From Synechococcus sp. CB0101 (lineage in GTDB: Bacteria > Cyanobacteriota > Cyanobacteriia > PCC-6307 > Cyanobiaceae): a stretch of 64,000 nucleotides of DNA. The stretch spans positions 1,767,860 to 1,831,859 of the forward strand of contig NZ_CP039373.1 of NCBI RefSeq assembly GCF_000179235.2, given 5' to 3'. This document shows, one piece after another, positions 52,036-62,183 of the stretch (the stretch's first letter is position 1; every line of letters begins with the position of its first letter). Made by a program: the position numbers and the translations under genes. Under the pieces are notes generated by a model that ran no database searches, had not been told where the DNA came from, and worked only from the letters and a program-made list of their open reading frames with translations.

Positions 52036-53601
52036 ATGGCGCCCACGGCCCTGCTCAGCGTGTCGAATAAGGACGGCCTGGTGCCCCTGGCTGAAGGACT
52101 GCTGGCCGCCGGCTACCAGCTGATTTCCAGTGGCGGCACGGCCGCGGCGCTGGCGGCGGCAGGTCTGCCCGTCACCAAAGTGGCCGAGCACACCGGCGCT
52201 CCTGAAATCCTCGGCGGCCGGGTGAAAACGCTGCACCCCCGCATCCACGGCGGCATCCTGGCCAAGCGCTCCGAACCCTCACACCAGGCCGATCTGGAGG
52301 CCCAGGGCATCGCCACGATTGATGTGGTGGTGGTGAACCTTTATCCCTTCCGCGAAACCATCGCCCGCCCGGATGTGAGCTGGGATCTGGCGATCGAAAA
52401 CATCGACATCGGTGGCCCGGCCATGGTGCGTGCCGCCGCCAAAAACCACGCCGATGTGGCGGTGCTCACCAGCCCCAGCCAATACCCCGCTTTCCTGGAG
52501 GCCCTGGCCGCCGGAGCGCTCAGCGAGGCCCTGCGCCGCCGGCTCGCCCTCGAGGCCTACAGCCACACCGCCGACTACGACACCGCCATCAGCGCCTGGC
52601 TTGCCAGCCAGCTCAGCCAGGAGGAAGCCACGGCTGAGCAGCTCACGCTCAATCTGCCCGCTCGCCAGAGCCTGCGCTACGGGGAAAACCCCCACCAGAA
52701 CGCCACCTGGTACGCCCAGCCCGGCGCTGGCCTCGGCGCCGGCGAGCAGCTGCAGGGCAAGGAGCTCAGCTACAACAACATCCTCGATCTCGAAGCCGCG
52801 CTCGCCACGGTGCGGGAGTTTGGCTACGGCGGCCAGCCCGCGGGCGGCAACCCCTTCCAGCCGGCAGCGGTGGTGGTGAAGCACACCAATCCCTGCGGTG
52901 TGGCCACCGGCAGCGGCAGCGCCAACGCTCTGGAGCGGGCCCTCGACGCCGATCGCGTGTCGGCCTTCGGCGGCATCGTGGCCATCAACGGCCCGGTGGA
53001 TGCGGCGACCGCCGGCCATCTCACCAGTCTGTTCCTCGAGTGCGTGGTGGCACCGGTGTTTGAGCCAGCCGCCCGCGAGCTGCTGGCGGCCAAGGCCAAC
53101 CTGCGCTTGCTGGAGCTCGATCCCGCGGCGATCGCGCGCGCTAGCCGTCAGCAGTTGCGCAGCGTGCTGGGTGGCGTGCTCGTGCAGGAGCTCGATGACC
53201 AGCCGGTGGATGAAAGCGTGTGGCAGGTGGTGAGCCAGCGCCAGCCCACTGCTCAGGAGCTGGAGGATCTGCGCTTTGCCTGGCGTTTGGTGCGCCATGT
53301 GCGCTCCAACGCGATCACTGTGGCCAAAGATGGCCAGAGCCTCGGGATCGGTGCCGGCCAGATGAACCGCGTGGGCTCAGCCCGCATCGCGCTGGACACG
53401 GCTGCCGCGAAGGCCAAAGGTGCGGTGCTCGCCAGCGATGGGTTCTTCCCCTTCGATGACACCGTGCGTCTGGCGGCCGAGCACGGCATCACCGCCGTGA
53501 TTCAGCCCGGCGGCAGCGTGCGCGACGCCGATTCGATCGCCGCCTGCGATGAGCTGGGCCTGGCGATGGTGACCACGGGCCGCCGCCATTTCCTGCACTG
53601 A
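52036..53601 (+). CDS. purH: Bifunctional AICAR formyltransferase/IMP cyclohydrolase
   Basis: Catalyses the last two steps of purine synthesis. The N-terminal IMP cyclohydrolase domain starts [20 protein letters not shown] and includes [19 protein letters not shown]. The C-terminal transformylase has [45 protein letters not shown] and the conserved [18 protein letters not shown]. Length is 521 residues, normal. The ATG at 52036 follows the divergent hydrolase start by 55 bp. Confidence 0.96.
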   Translation: MAPTALLSVSNKDGLVPLAEGLLAAGYQLISSGGTAAALAAAGLPVTKVAEHTGAPEILGGRVKTLHPRIHGGILAKRSEPSHQADLEAQGIATIDVVVVNLYPFRETIARPDVSWDLAIENIDIGGPAMVRAAAKNHADVAVLTSPSQYPAFLEALAAGALSEALRRRLALEAYSHTADYDTAISAWLASQLSQEEATAEQLTLNLPARQSLRYGENPHQNATWYAQPGAGLGAGEQLQGKELSYNNILDLEAALATVREFGYGGQPAGGNPFQPAAVVVKHTNPCGVATGSGSANALERALDADRVSAFGGIVAINGPVDAATAGHLTSLFLECVVAPVFEPAARELLAAKANLRLLELDPAAIARASRQQLRSVLGGVLVQELDDQPVDESVWQVVSQRQPTAQELEDLRFAWRLVRHVRSNAITVAKDGQSLGIGAGQMNRVGSARIALDTAAAKAKGAVLASDGFFPFDDTVRLAAEHGITAVIQPGGSVRDADSIAACDELGLAMVTTGRRHFLH

Positions 53602-53639
53602 ATTAGTTTCGCCCCAACTCGCTGATCCGGCCCCCGTCC

Positions 53640-54104
53640 ATGCCCGAGAGCCTCGCGTTCAATCTCAACTTTCTGCATCCCCTGGCGATGTGGGCGCTGT
53701 TGGCCCTGAGCGGCTACGCGATGTTTCTGGGCATCAAGGCCAAGAAAACCCGCACCGCTGACGCCGAAACCCGCAAGACCCTGATCAAAGGGCAATTCGC
53801 CAAGCGCCATTACCTCTATGGCAGTGCCGTGCTGGCGGTGATGGTGCTCGGCACCTTCGGTGGCATGGCCGTCACCTACCTCAACAACGGCAAGCTGTTC
53901 GTGGGGCCCCACCTGCTGGTGGGCATCGCCATGACCACCGGGCTTGCGCTGGCTGCAGCCCTTTCGCCGCTGATGCAGCAGGGCAACCTGATCGCCCGCA
54001 AGATTCATGTGGGTCTGAACATGGGCGTGTTCACCCTGTTCCTCTGGCAGGCCGTGACCGGCATGCAGATCGTGACCAAGATCTGGGAGAACCGCCCCGC
54101 CTGA
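53640..54104 (+). CDS. DUF4079 membrane protein
   Basis: A 154-residue membrane protein of the DUF4079 family, restricted to cyanobacteria and plastid-bearing organisms. It shows about four hydrophobic segments (LHPLAMWALLALSGYAMFLG, YGSAVLAVMVLGTFGGMAV, a third in GIAMTTGLALAAALSPL and a fourth in HVGLNMGVFTLFLWQAVTG). Histidines at HPLAMW and HVGLNM suggest haem binding like related b-type cytochromes, but this is not shown. It is 38 bp after purH. Function is unknown. Confidence 0.84.
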   Translation: MPESLAFNLNFLHPLAMWALLALSGYAMFLGIKAKKTRTADAETRKTLIKGQFAKRHYLYGSAVLAVMVLGTFGGMAVTYLNNGKLFVGPHLLVGIAMTTGLALAAALSPLMQQGNLIARKIHVGLNMGVFTLFLWQAVTGMQIVTKIWENRPA

Positions 54105-54116
54105 AGTGGCGGAGGT

Positions 54117-54746
54117 TCAGAACTGGGCCCGCCGCCGCGGCGGGCACTCCAGGTTGTGGGTGGCGTGGAAGTCTTCCTGCACTTTCCAGGTGAGTTTGCG
54201 GGAGATCTGGCGCACGATCTGACGCAGCAGATGATCGCCGCTGCTCTGCACAAGAGACTCCGGCAGCAGGCCGATCACCGACGGCAGCTTGATCCACACG
54301 CTCAGGTCCAGCTCCCAGCGCACTTCGGTGAGCGGTGCGTCGGCTGATTGCTCTTCCAGCCGCAGAGCCGCGTTGAATTCCACGTCGTAGAGGTCGCGCA
54401 GGCCCGGTTGGAACTGCTCGGCTGGCACGGTGCAGATCCGATACACCCCGGCGCTTTGGGGCAGGAGCTCCAAACCAATGGTGGGCTCCACCTCGAAGCC
54501 GAAGTTGCCGAAGCGGCCGAGGGTGAGCACGTAGCCGTTACTCCCCAGGGCGTTCACCTGCATCGGCGCGGCGCAGCGGCGGAACCAGCCCTCGTGGCGA
54601 TCGAGATAAGCCCCCACCAGCTGGGCCGGAGCCCGCATCTCCATGAGGTCGGCGAACTGGCTGCTGTAACAGCGCACCCGGCTGTCGTCGCTGTGACGCA
54701 GCGATGACTGCAGCACCTCGCTGGTTTCAGGCAGGGGGTTGGTCAC
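54117..54746 (-). CDS. DUF1997 protein (cyanobacterial conserved)
   Basis: A soluble protein of about 209 residues in the DUF1997 family, found in cyanobacteria and chloroplast-bearing organisms. Conserved parts are LDRHEGWFRRCAAPMQVNAL, LTLGRFGNFGFEVEPTIGLE, the LDLSVWIKLPSVIGLLP and the C-terminal LVQSSGDHLLRQIVRQISRK. The start is uncertain; GTG 54746 is used, while a TTG at 54803 would add 19 residues. It is convergent with DUF4079, with 12 bp between stops. Function is unknown. Confidence 0.82.
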   Translation of the reverse strand: MTNPLPETSEVLQSSLRHSDDSRVRCYSSQFADLMEMRAPAQLVGAYLDRHEGWFRRCAAPMQVNALGSNGYVLTLGRFGNFGFEVEPTIGLELLPQSAGVYRICTVPAEQFQPGLRDLYDVEFNAALRLEEQSADAPLTEVRWELDLSVWIKLPSVIGLLPESLVQSSGDHLLRQIVRQISRKLTWKVQEDFHATHNLECPPRRRAQF

Positions 54747-54850
54747 CGATGAGATCAACGCGGTCGGTTCTCCCCGGGCCTGAACCTGTGAATGTTGAAT
54801 CAATGTAAAGCCCGGCTGCGGCCCGGTTTGCAGTCGCTGTGACAGCCCGA

Positions 54851-56047
54851 TCAGGCGTCGGCCAGATCGATCAGGCGGCTGATCACGTCTTCCACCACCC
54901 GATCCGGTGTGGAGGCGCCGGAGGTGATGCCCACCCGCAGGGTGCCCTCAGGCAGGAAGGGCTCCACCACCTCCAGATCGCCCCCCAGGGGCTTGTGCTC
55001 AATCCGATTGCCCGGGCCGATCCGCTCGGGCGTATCGATGTGGAAGGAGCGGATGCCGCGGCTCACGGCAATTTCCTGCAGGTGGGTGGTGTTGGAAGAG
55101 TTGTATCCACCGATCACCACCATCAGATCGAGGGGCTCGTCCACCAGGGCGAACATCGCGTCCTGACGCTCCTGGGTGGCATCGCAGATCGTGTTGAACG
55201 CCACGAAATGGTCGTTGAGCTCCACCGGGCCGAAGCGCTGCAGCATCGTGCGCTCGAACATCCGGCCGATTTCCTCGGTTTCGCTTTTGAGCATCGTGGT
55301 CTGGTTGGCCACGCCCACGCGGCTGAGGTCGCGGTCGGGATCAAAGCCAGGGGAGCAGGCCTTGGCGAAGCGAGCCATGAAGCTGTCGCGGTCGCCCTTG
55401 CCGAGGATGTAGTCGCACACCAGCTGTGCTTCCGCCAGATCCAGCACCACCAGATAGGTGCCCGCAAAGGAGCTGGTGGCCAGCGTTTCCTCGTGCTTCA
55501 CCTTGCCGTGAATGATCGAGGTGATCGCGTGTTTCTTGTGCTTCTCCACGGTGTTCCACACCTTGGAGACCCACGGACAGGTGGTGTCCACGATGTGGCA
55601 GCCGCGCTCGTTGAGCAGCTGCATCTCCTGCACCGTGGCGCCGAAGGCCGGCAGGATCACCACATCGCCGCTGGCCACGTTGGAGAAGTCCTTCACGCCG
55701 CCATCCACGGGGATGAACAGCACATTCATCTCCCGCAGGTGATCGTTCACTGAGGGGTTGTGGATGATCTCGTTGGTGATCCAGATCCGCTCGGTGGGGT
55801 AGTGGCGGCGGGTTTCGTAGGCCATCGCCACCGCGCGCTCCACACCCCAGCAAAAGCCAAAGGCTTCGGCCAGCTTCACGCTGAGGCGGCCGTGCTGCAG
55901 CTGGTAGCCGTTCTCCCGCAGGCTCGCGATCAGATTGCTCTGGTAGGCCTGCTCCAGGCTGCCCGCCACTTCCTCGCCCAGGCCGAAGCCGCGGCGGTTG
56001 TAGCGATCCGAATGGTGCAGGGATCGCTTGAACGCGCGGGTATCCAC
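54851..56047 (-). CDS. ispH: 4-hydroxy-3-methylbut-2-enyl diphosphate reductase
   Basis: The last enzyme of the MEP isoprenoid pathway, with a [4Fe-4S] cluster. The three cluster cysteines are in [38 protein letters not shown] and [20 protein letters not shown]. The extended N-terminus ([20 protein letters not shown]) is the cyanobacterial and plastid type. The GTG at 56047 gives 398 residues and fits homologs; a TTG at 56071 is the alternative. IPP and DMAPP from this step feed carotenoids, phytol and quinones. Confidence 0.95.
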   Translation of the reverse strand: MDTRAFKRSLHHSDRYNRRGFGLGEEVAGSLEQAYQSNLIASLRENGYQLQHGRLSVKLAEAFGFCWGVERAVAMAYETRRHYPTERIWITNEIIHNPSVNDHLREMNVLFIPVDGGVKDFSNVASGDVVILPAFGATVQEMQLLNERGCHIVDTTCPWVSKVWNTVEKHKKHAITSIIHGKVKHEETLATSSFAGTYLVVLDLAEAQLVCDYILGKGDRDSFMARFAKACSPGFDPDRDLSRVGVANQTTMLKSETEEIGRMFERTMLQRFGPVELNDHFVAFNTICDATQERQDAMFALVDEPLDLMVVIGGYNSSNTTHLQEIAVSRGIRSFHIDTPERIGPGNRIEHKPLGGDLEVVEPFLPEGTLRVGITSGASTPDRVVEDVISRLIDLADA

Positions 56048-56088
56048 GGCAGCGGGCACGGGGGTAACCAACTCTATGGGGCCTGGCC

Positions 56089-56859
56089 TCAGCTCTGGCG
56101 CTGCACCGGCACCACCCCCAGCCAGCGCACGGCTTCGCGATCGAAGCCGTAGCGGCAGGGCAGCACCTCCACGCCGGCATCGAGGGCCTGGCGGAAGAGC
56201 TCGCCGTAGCGCGGGTCAGCGCTGTCGCCCGGGGCGAAGCGGCTAACATCGGCGCGGCTCAGGCAGGGCACCAGCACGGCGCGGGCCTCAGGCAGCGCGC
56301 CCATCAGTTCTTCGAGGTGCTTCTGGCCCCGTTCGGTCACGGTGTCAGGGAAGAGGGCCAGATCGCCATCGGTCCAGGTGGTGTTTTTCACCTCCACATA
56401 GATCGGGCGTGGATCGGCCGCACCCTCCGCCGGGGTGAGCAGCAAATCAATGCGGCTGCGGCGGTTGGCGCCATAGGCCACTTCGGCGCGGATGCCTGCG
56501 ATCGGCCCCAGCCAGGGCTCCAGGCAGCCGGCTTCGATCGTGGCGCGCACCAAGCGGTTGGGCAGCGCCGTGTTGATGCCCACCCATACCGCTTCGCCAT
56601 CGGCGCCCGGCACCTGGGCTTGCTCCCAGGTCCAGGCCAGCTTGCGGGTGGGTGAGGGGGCATGGCGCAGCCGCACGCGCCCGCCCACGTGCAGCACCCC
56701 GGTCATCGGCCCTGTGTTGGCGCAGTGGGCGGTCACCACCTCGCCGTTATCAAGCTCCACATCGGCGAGGAAGCGCTTGTAGCGCTTCAGCAGCACGCCC
56801 TCCTGCAGAGGTTCCAGCGTCAACACGGGCTGGGCTTCAGGGGCTGCTGCAATCGCCAT
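56089..56859 (-). CDS. sfsA: Sugar fermentation stimulation protein A homolog
   Basis: A 256-residue SfsA-family protein. The conserved parts are [64 protein letters not shown] and YVEVKNTTW (the nuclease-like catalytic region), then [17 protein letters not shown]. SfsA proteins are DNA-binding or RNase H-like; the in vivo role is unclear. The ATG at 56859 is selected since the reading to 56958 overlaps the divergent murJ. Confidence 0.93.
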   Translation of the reverse strand: MAIAAAPEAQPVLTLEPLQEGVLLKRYKRFLADVELDNGEVVTAHCANTGPMTGVLHVGGRVRLRHAPSPTRKLAWTWEQAQVPGADGEAVWVGINTALPNRLVRATIEAGCLEPWLGPIAGIRAEVAYGANRRSRIDLLLTPAEGAADPRPIYVEVKNTTWTDGDLALFPDTVTERGQKHLEELMGALPEARAVLVPCLSRADVSRFAPGDSADPRYGELFRQALDAGVEVLPCRYGFDREAVRWLGVVPVQRQS

Positions 56860-56918
56860 CACGACAAGGCTTCTTCTGCAGGCAAGAATCGCCCGAGTTG
56901 GGCCCAAAGCCGCACCGG

Positions 56919-58586
56919 ATGAGCGAATCGCCGAGCCCATCGCCCAGCCCAGCCCCACCAGCAGCCCGCTCCCTGCGGCGGATTGCCCTGATCGTGGCGG
57001 TGGCCACCGCCCTAAGCAAGCTGGCGGGTCTGGTGCGGCAACAGGCGATTGCGGCGGCCTTCGGGGTGGGTGCCGCCTACGACGCCTACAACTACGCCTA
57101 TGTGCTGCCGGGCTTTCTGCTGATCCTGCTGGGCGGGATCAACGGCCCCTTCCACAGCGCCATGGTGAGCGCCCTCTCGCGCCGGCCGCGGGAGGAAGGG
57201 GCCCATGTGCTCGCCGCGATCAACACGCTGGTGGGGGCTGCTCTGATCGGGGTGACGCTGCTGTTGTTCGTGGCCGCCGACCCGCTGATCGATCTGGTGG
57301 GCCCGGGCCTCGATGCCGAGCGCCATGCCATCGCGGTGCTGGAGCTGCGCTGGATGGCGCCGATGGCGCTCTTCGCCGGCCTGATCGGCCTGGGTTTCGG
57401 CGCCCTCAATGCGGCGGATGAGTTCTGGCTGCCCTCGGTGAGCCCGCTGCTCTCGAGTGTGGCGGTGATCGCCGGCCTGGGGATCCTCTGGTTGCACCTG
57501 GGCTCTTCCATCGCCTTGCCGGAATACGCCTTCTTGGGGGGCGCCGTGCTGGCGGGCACCACGCTGCTGGGGGCGGTGTTCCAGTGGCTGATTCAGCTGC
57601 CGGCCCTGGCCCGCCAGGGGCTGCACAAATTCCAGCTGGTGTGGGATTGGAAGCACCCCGGCGTGCAGGAGGTGCTGCGGGTGATGGGGCCCGCCACCCT
57701 CTCCTCGGGCATGTTGCAGATCAATGTGTTCACTGATCTGTTTTTCGCCTCCGGCATCGTGGGGGCGGCTGCGGGCCTGGGCTACGCCAACCTGCTGGTG
57801 CAGACGCCCCTGGGCCTGCTCTCCAATGCCCTGCTCGTGCCGCTGTTGCCGGTGTTTGCGCGGCTCACGGCGCCAGGGGATCGCCCTGAGCTGATCAGCC
57901 GCATCCGCCAGGGCTTGATGCTCTCCAATGCCTCGATGCTGCCGCTGGGGGCGTTGATGGTGGCCCTGGCGGGCCCGATCGTGGCGCTGGTCTATGAGCG
58001 CGGTGCCTTCAACGCCAGCGCCGCCGCGCTGGTGGGTGGGTTGCTGATGGCCTACGGCGTGGGGATGCCGGCCTACCTGGGCCGCGATGTGCTGGTGCGG
58101 GTCTTCTATGCCCTTGGCGATGGCACCACCCCCTTCCGCTTTTCGATGGCGGGCATCGGTCTCAATGCCCTCTTCGACTGGGTGCTGGTGGGTGGCCCCA
58201 CCCCCTGGGGGTTGCAACTGCCGGCGCTGAATTTCGGCGCTCCCGGGCTGGTATTGGCCACCGTGGGCGTGAATCTGATCACCTGCCTGGGGTTGTTGCT
58301 GGCGTTGCAACGCCGCTTGGGTGGCTTGCCCCTTGCGGCCTGGGCGCGCGACAGCCTGCTGCTGCTGCTGGCGGCGTTGCTGGCTGGCGGTCTGAGCTTT
58401 GGCTTGTCGGTGGTGATCGCCTGGCCCACCGACCTGATCGGCTTGGTCTTGCAGTGCGGTCTCTGCGCGGCGGCCGGGTTGTTGCTCTACGGGCTGATTG
58501 CCAGCTGGGCCGGTGTGCCGGAGGCGACGCAGATCAGCCGTCAGCTGGCAGGTCAACTCACGCGCCGACTGCCATTGAAGCGTTGA
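56919..58586 (+). CDS. murJ: Lipid II flippase MurJ
   Basis: Moves lipid II across the inner membrane for peptidoglycan assembly. It is a polytopic protein of 555 residues with about 14 hydrophobic segments: ATALSKLAGLVRQQAIAAAF near the start, then YNYAYVLPGFLLILLGGING. Later blocks include LGYANLLVQTPLGLLSNALL and VALVYERGAFNASAAALVG. A short Ser/Pro-rich cytoplasmic N-terminus precedes. Length is slightly over the usual 510-530. It starts at the ATG 56919, 59 bp from the divergent sfsA. Confidence 0.92.
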   Translation: MSESPSPSPSPAPPAARSLRRIALIVAVATALSKLAGLVRQQAIAAAFGVGAAYDAYNYAYVLPGFLLILLGGINGPFHSAMVSALSRRPREEGAHVLAAINTLVGAALIGVTLLLFVAADPLIDLVGPGLDAERHAIAVLELRWMAPMALFAGLIGLGFGALNAADEFWLPSVSPLLSSVAVIAGLGILWLHLGSSIALPEYAFLGGAVLAGTTLLGAVFQWLIQLPALARQGLHKFQLVWDWKHPGVQEVLRVMGPATLSSGMLQINVFTDLFFASGIVGAAAGLGYANLLVQTPLGLLSNALLVPLLPVFARLTAPGDRPELISRIRQGLMLSNASMLPLGALMVALAGPIVALVYERGAFNASAAALVGGLLMAYGVGMPAYLGRDVLVRVFYALGDGTTPFRFSMAGIGLNALFDWVLVGGPTPWGLQLPALNFGAPGLVLATVGVNLITCLGLLLALQRRLGGLPLAAWARDSLLLLLAALLAGGLSFGLSVVIAWPTDLIGLVLQCGLCAAAGLLLYGLIASWAGVPEATQISRQLAGQLTRRLPLKR

Positions 58587-58624
58587 AGGATTGAGTGGAG
58601 CGCTGGATCAGCGGTCGCAGCGCT

Positions 58625-58879
58625 TCAGAGCTCCACCACGCGCTCTTCGCGCACGTGGATCGGCACTTCCAGGTGGCTGCGGCCCACCATCGCCGGGCCA
58701 TGCACGGAGTAGATGCGGGCTTCGATGCCGAAGTCTCGGAAGGCGGTTTCCATCTCCTGCATCAGCGCCTTCTCCACCTGCGCCTCGGCGTCCACCACCT
58801 TGCCGATCAGGCGGCTGCCCAGCGGGCCGATGCGCTGGCGAACAACCTCTCGGGCGTTGGTGACCTCGATGACCAGCAC
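58625..58879 (-). CDS. Small conserved hypothetical protein
   Basis: An 84-residue protein from a GTG start. It contains VTNAREVVRQRIGPLGSRLI, EKALMQEMETAFRDFGIEAR and SVHGPAMVGRSHLEVPIHVR. No family was recognised. It has a mixed alpha/beta look with conserved-looking acidic and glycine residues. It lies between murJ (convergent) and a DUF3181 gene (24 bp upstream on the same strand), so these two are probably in one transcript. Confidence 0.68.
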   Translation of the reverse strand: MLVIEVTNAREVVRQRIGPLGSRLIGKVVDAEAQVEKALMQEMETAFRDFGIEARIYSVHGPAMVGRSHLEVPIHVREERVVEL

Positions 58880-58903
58880 AGGGCCGCAGCGGGATGCGCA
58901 ACC

Positions 58904-59191
58904 CTAACCGTGATTCGCGAGTAGATCCTCGAGATCCTGCAGCTGGCCGGCCGGGACAAGCCGCGCCAGCGGCAGCTTGCTGCTGCCGCCACCGATGGGC
59001 ACCTGCACCGCCTCGAGGGCCTGCCGTGCACACACGCCGGCGCCTTGATCCAGGCGTGCCGCACATTCGATGGCCAGGGCTTCAGCCACGCCGGCATCAC
59101 CCAGGTAGAGGTGCCATCCGCCGATCTGGATGTAGAGCCGATCGGCGATTTCCAATTGCAGATCGCGGATCTCGCTGGCGGAAAGGGTCAT
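58904..59191 (-). CDS. DUF3181 protein (cyanobacterial conserved)
   Basis: A 95-residue protein of the DUF3181 family, found in cyanobacteria. The core is SASEIRDLQLEIADRLYIQI with GGWHLYLGDAGVAEALAIEC, and PIGGGSSKLPLARLVPAGQL at the end. Function is unknown. It starts at an ATG and ends 24 bp before the 58625 gene. Confidence 0.84.
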   Translation of the reverse strand: MTLSASEIRDLQLEIADRLYIQIGGWHLYLGDAGVAEALAIECAARLDQGAGVCARQALEAVQVPIGGGSSKLPLARLVPAGQLQDLEDLLANHG

Positions 59192-59213
59192 CGCGGCCTG
59201 GTGCGGGGTGCCC

Positions 59214-59453
59214 TCAGGATGGCGTCTGCGGCCGCCTGGCGACCACGCTGATCAACTGCACCACCAGCAGCAGCGCCCAGGCTTCCGTGAGCCAGGCCAG
59301 ATGGTTGAACGGGTGGCGCATGTTCTGCACGAACCAGAGGCCGCTGTTGAGCGCCGCAAACACCATCGCGTGCAGCACCAGATTCACGATCCGGTTGAAG
59401 TGCCGGTAGGTGGGGTCTTCGGGGTTGGCGGGTCCGTACCAGCGGATCGGCAT
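59214..59453 (-). CDS. Small two-helix membrane protein
   Basis: A 79-residue hypothetical membrane protein, with two hydrophobic segments: RIVNLVLHAMVFAALNSGLW and WLTEAWALLLVVQLISVVAR. Conserved-looking parts are MPIRWYGPANPEDPTYRHFN and VQNMRHPFNHLAW. It resembles small 2TM proteins found in cyanobacteria. It is the upstream member of the minus-strand trio, 22 bp before DUF3181. Function is unknown. Confidence 0.74.
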   Translation of the reverse strand: MPIRWYGPANPEDPTYRHFNRIVNLVLHAMVFAALNSGLWFVQNMRHPFNHLAWLTEAWALLLVVQLISVVARRPQTPS

Positions 59454-59522
59454 CAGGGTTCGGGGAGGGGGTCTGTTGACGGGTGGGCCCTCGGTATGGG
59501 CACAATGTCAGGGCAGGCGAAG

Positions 59523-59596
59523 GCGCTTGTAGCTCAGCGGATTAGAGCATCTGACTACGGATCAGAGGGTCGGGAGTTCGAATCTCTCCAGGCGCG
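59523..59596 (+). tRNA. tRNA-Arg (anticodon ACG)
   Basis: A 74-base cloverleaf. Acceptor GCGCTTG pairs with CAGGCGC (one G-T). The D arm is GCTC/GAGC with an AGCGGATTA loop, anticodon stem TCTGA/TCAGA with loop CTACGGA (anticodon ACG), and T arm GGGAG/CTCTC. Discriminator G; CCA is not encoded. The A34 should be edited to inosine. Confidence 0.96.
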
Positions 59597-59610
59597 CCTT
59601 TCATCACCAC

Positions 59611-59637
59611 ACCGCTCCTTTGGGGGCGGTTTTTTAT
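59611..59637 (+). terminator. Intrinsic terminator after tRNA-Arg
   Basis: The arms ACCGCTCC and GGGGCGGT form an 8-bp stem (one T-G pair) with loop TTTG, followed by TTTTTATT. It lies 14 bp past the tRNA. Confidence 0.88.
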
Positions 59638-59730
59638 TGCCGATTCAGCGACGCGCCTTGCGCGGGCGGCTTTGGGCGCTGAGTGCTGCGGTTTCTTACG
59701 ATCGAAGCCACTCAAACCCCCTGATCTGCC

Positions 59731-61020
59731 ATGGCGGAGTCCACCGGAGCAGCCGTCAACCAGTCGCTGACGGCCGGTGATCCCGCGATCGCAGCGCTGA
59801 TCGGTCAGGAGCTGAACCGACAGCAGACCCACCTCGAGCTGATTGCCTCCGAGAACTTCGCCTCCCGGGCCGTGATGGAGGCTCAGGGCTCGGTGCTCAC
59901 CAACAAGTACGCCGAAGGCCTGCCCTCCAAGCGCTACTACGGCGGCTGCGAGCACGTGGATGCCATCGAGGAGCTGGCGATCGAGCGCGCCAAGGAGCTG
60001 TTCGGTGCCGCCTGGGCCAACGTGCAGCCCCACAGCGGTGCCCAGGCCAACTTCGCCGTGTTCCTGGCGCTGCTGCAGCCCGGCGACACGATCATGGGCA
60101 TGGACCTCAGCCATGGCGGTCACCTCACCCACGGTTCGCCCGTGAACGTGAGTGGCAAGTGGTTCAAGGTTGTGCAGTACGGCGTCGACCCCGAGACGCA
60201 GCAGCTCAACTTCGACACCATCCGCCAGCTGGCGCTGGAGCACAAGCCGAAGCTGATCGTGTGCGGCTACTCCGCCTATCCCCGCACCATCAACTTCGAG
60301 GCCTTCCGCGCCATCGCCGATCAGGTGGGTGCCTACCTGCTGGCCGATATGGCCCACATCGCCGGTCTGGTGGCTGCTGGCGTGCACCCCAACCCGGTGC
60401 CCGTCTGCGATGTGGTGACCACCACCACTCACAAAACCCTGCGCGGCCCCCGCGGTGGTCTGATCCTCTGCCGCGATGCTGAATTCGCCAAGCAGTTCGA
60501 CAAGGCGGTGTTCCCTGGCAGCCAGGGCGGCCCCCTGGAGCATGTGATCGCCGCCAAGGCCGTGGCTTTCGGCGAAGCCCTGCAGCCCAGCTTCAAGGCC
60601 TACGCCCAACAGTTGGTGGCCAATGCCCAGGCCCTGGCCGCCCGCATCCAGGAACGTGGCATCGCTGTGGTGAGTGGCGGCACCGACAACCACATCGTGC
60701 TGCTCGATCTGCGCGGCATCGGCATGACCGGCAAGGTGGCCGATCTGCTGGTGAGCGATGTGCACATCACCGCTAACAAGAACACGGTTCCCTTCGATCC
60801 CCAGTCACCCTTCGTCACCAGCGGTCTGCGTTTGGGCACCGCCGCCTGCACCACCCGCGGCTTCGATGAAGCGGCCTTCCGCGAGGTGGCCGATGTGATC
60901 GCCGATCGCCTGCTGAATCCCGAAGACGCCGCCATTGAGCAGCGTTGCCGCGAGCGCGTGGCGGCCCTGTGTGAGCGTTTCCCGCTCTATGCCGAAGCAC
61001 GCGAGCTGCAGCCCGCCTGA
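59731..61020 (+). CDS. glyA: Serine hydroxymethyltransferase
   Basis: PLP enzyme (429 residues) that interconverts serine and glycine while charging tetrahydrofolate; also part of photorespiratory metabolism. The start [20 protein letters not shown] is typical. The catalytic region [20 protein letters not shown] contains the PLP lysine in THKT. Substrate motifs are [21 protein letters not shown] and [14 protein letters not shown]. An N-terminal extension of about 20 residues is a cyanobacterial feature. It follows the tRNA-Arg terminator by 93 bp. Confidence 0.97.
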   Translation: MAESTGAAVNQSLTAGDPAIAALIGQELNRQQTHLELIASENFASRAVMEAQGSVLTNKYAEGLPSKRYYGGCEHVDAIEELAIERAKELFGAAWANVQPHSGAQANFAVFLALLQPGDTIMGMDLSHGGHLTHGSPVNVSGKWFKVVQYGVDPETQQLNFDTIRQLALEHKPKLIVCGYSAYPRTINFEAFRAIADQVGAYLLADMAHIAGLVAAGVHPNPVPVCDVVTTTTHKTLRGPRGGLILCRDAEFAKQFDKAVFPGSQGGPLEHVIAAKAVAFGEALQPSFKAYAQQLVANAQALAARIQERGIAVVSGGTDNHIVLLDLRGIGMTGKVADLLVSDVHITANKNTVPFDPQSPFVTSGLRLGTAACTTRGFDEAAFREVADVIADRLLNPEDAAIEQRCRERVAALCERFPLYAEARELQPA

Positions 61021-61085
61021 ACGGCGCTTAAGCTCCGCTCGGAAGGCCCTGTTCAGGCCCCACATCCGACCGCGCACCGCCCTCG

Positions 61086-62183
61086 ATGATCTCCAGCCGG
61101 CCGGATCTCGCCGCTGTTCTGGCGTTCGGCATGGCGGCGGTGTGCACCGCCCTGCTGGTGCCCATCGTGCGCCGCGCCGGATTGCGCTGGGGCCTGATTG
61201 ATCAGCCCGATTCCCGCAAGCAGCACACCACGCCAATGGTGCGCCTGGGGGGCGTGGGCATCGTCGGCGGCTTTGTGATCGCCCTGGCCCTGATCTGGTG
61301 GATGGGTGGCTTTGTGGAGCTGCCGGCTCAGCGCGACAGCCAGATATGGACCACCCTCGCCGGGGCCCTCTGCTTTTTTGTGATCGGCCTGGCCGATGAC
61401 CTCTTTGCGTTGCCGCCATTGCCCCGGCTCGGCGGGCAGGTGGTGGTGGCAATGGTGGTGTGGAGCCAAGGAGTGCAGATCGGTGCCATCGATCTGCCGC
61501 TTCACCTGTTCGGCGGGCCGCCCGGTGCCATCCCCCTGCCTGATGGCTTGAGCCTGCTGGCGACGGTGATCTGGCTGGTGGGCATCACCAATGCGATCAA
61601 CTGGCTGGATGGCCTCGATGGCCTGGCCGCTGGCGTGAGCGGCATCGCCGCAGTGGGTTTGCTCTCGGTGAGCTACAGCCTGAATCAGCCTGCCCCGGGG
61701 CTTCTGGCGGCAGCCCTGGCCGGTAGCTGCCTCGGTTTTCTGCGCCACAACTTCAACCCCGCCCGCATCTTCATGGGCGATGGCGGCTCCTACTTCCTGG
61801 GCTTTGCCCTGGCGGCGATCAGCATCGTGGGCCCGGCTAAGGGGCTCACCACGGTGAGCTTGCTGCTGCCGCTGTTGATCTTGTCGCTGCCGCTGGCGGA
61901 TATGTCGGCCGTGATCATGGGGCGCCTCAGCCAGGGCCATTCCCCCTTCTATCCCGATCGTCGCCACCTGCACCACCGGTTGCTGCGGGCCGGCTTCAGC
62001 CATCGCCGCACCGTGGTGCTGATCTATGCCTTCACCCAGTGGCTGGCGGCGTTGGCCTTGGTGCTGGCCAACGCGGAGCTGCGCTTTCTTTGGCTGGGCC
62101 TGGCCACGGCGGTGCTGATCGTGGTGGTGACCGCGGCTCGCCGCAGCCTCAACCGCGAACAACTCGCCGGCGATGACGGCTGA
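61086..62183 (+). CDS. MraY/WecA-family undecaprenyl-phosphate sugar phosphotransferase
   Basis: A polytopic membrane transferase of 365 residues with about 11 hydrophobic segments. Loops carry the usual family residues: [38 protein letters not shown], the [18 protein letters not shown] loop (Asp-rich catalytic motif) and [18 protein letters not shown], with [14 protein letters not shown]. The histidine-rich loop is typical of WecA-type enzymes rather than MraY. It would load GlcNAc-phosphate or a similar sugar phosphate onto undecaprenyl phosphate, starting surface glycan synthesis. Its 3' end overlaps cinA by 11 bp. Confidence 0.91.
   Translation: MISSRPDLAAVLAFGMAAVCTALLVPIVRRAGLRWGLIDQPDSRKQHTTPMVRLGGVGIVGGFVIALALIWWMGGFVELPAQRDSQIWTTLAGALCFFVIGLADDLFALPPLPRLGGQVVVAMVVWSQGVQIGAIDLPLHLFGGPPGAIPLPDGLSLLATVIWLVGITNAINWLDGLDGLAAGVSGIAAVGLLSVSYSLNQPAPGLLAAALAGSCLGFLRHNFNPARIFMGDGGSYFLGFALAAISIVGPAKGLTTVSLLLPLLILSLPLADMSAVIMGRLSQGHSPFYPDRRHLHHRLLRAGFSHRRTVVLIYAFTQWLAALALVLANAELRFLWLGLATAVLIVVVTAARRSLNREQLAGDDG

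Noticed and set aside
57012-58556. A long minus-strand open frame across murJ
   Set aside because: murJ on the plus strand has clear membrane helices and family motifs; the antisense reading is Gln/Arg/His-rich with no recognisable domain.
59542-60765. A 407-codon minus-strand open frame across glyA and tRNA-Arg
   Set aside because: glyA is unmistakable, and a protein frame running through a tRNA gene is not credible.
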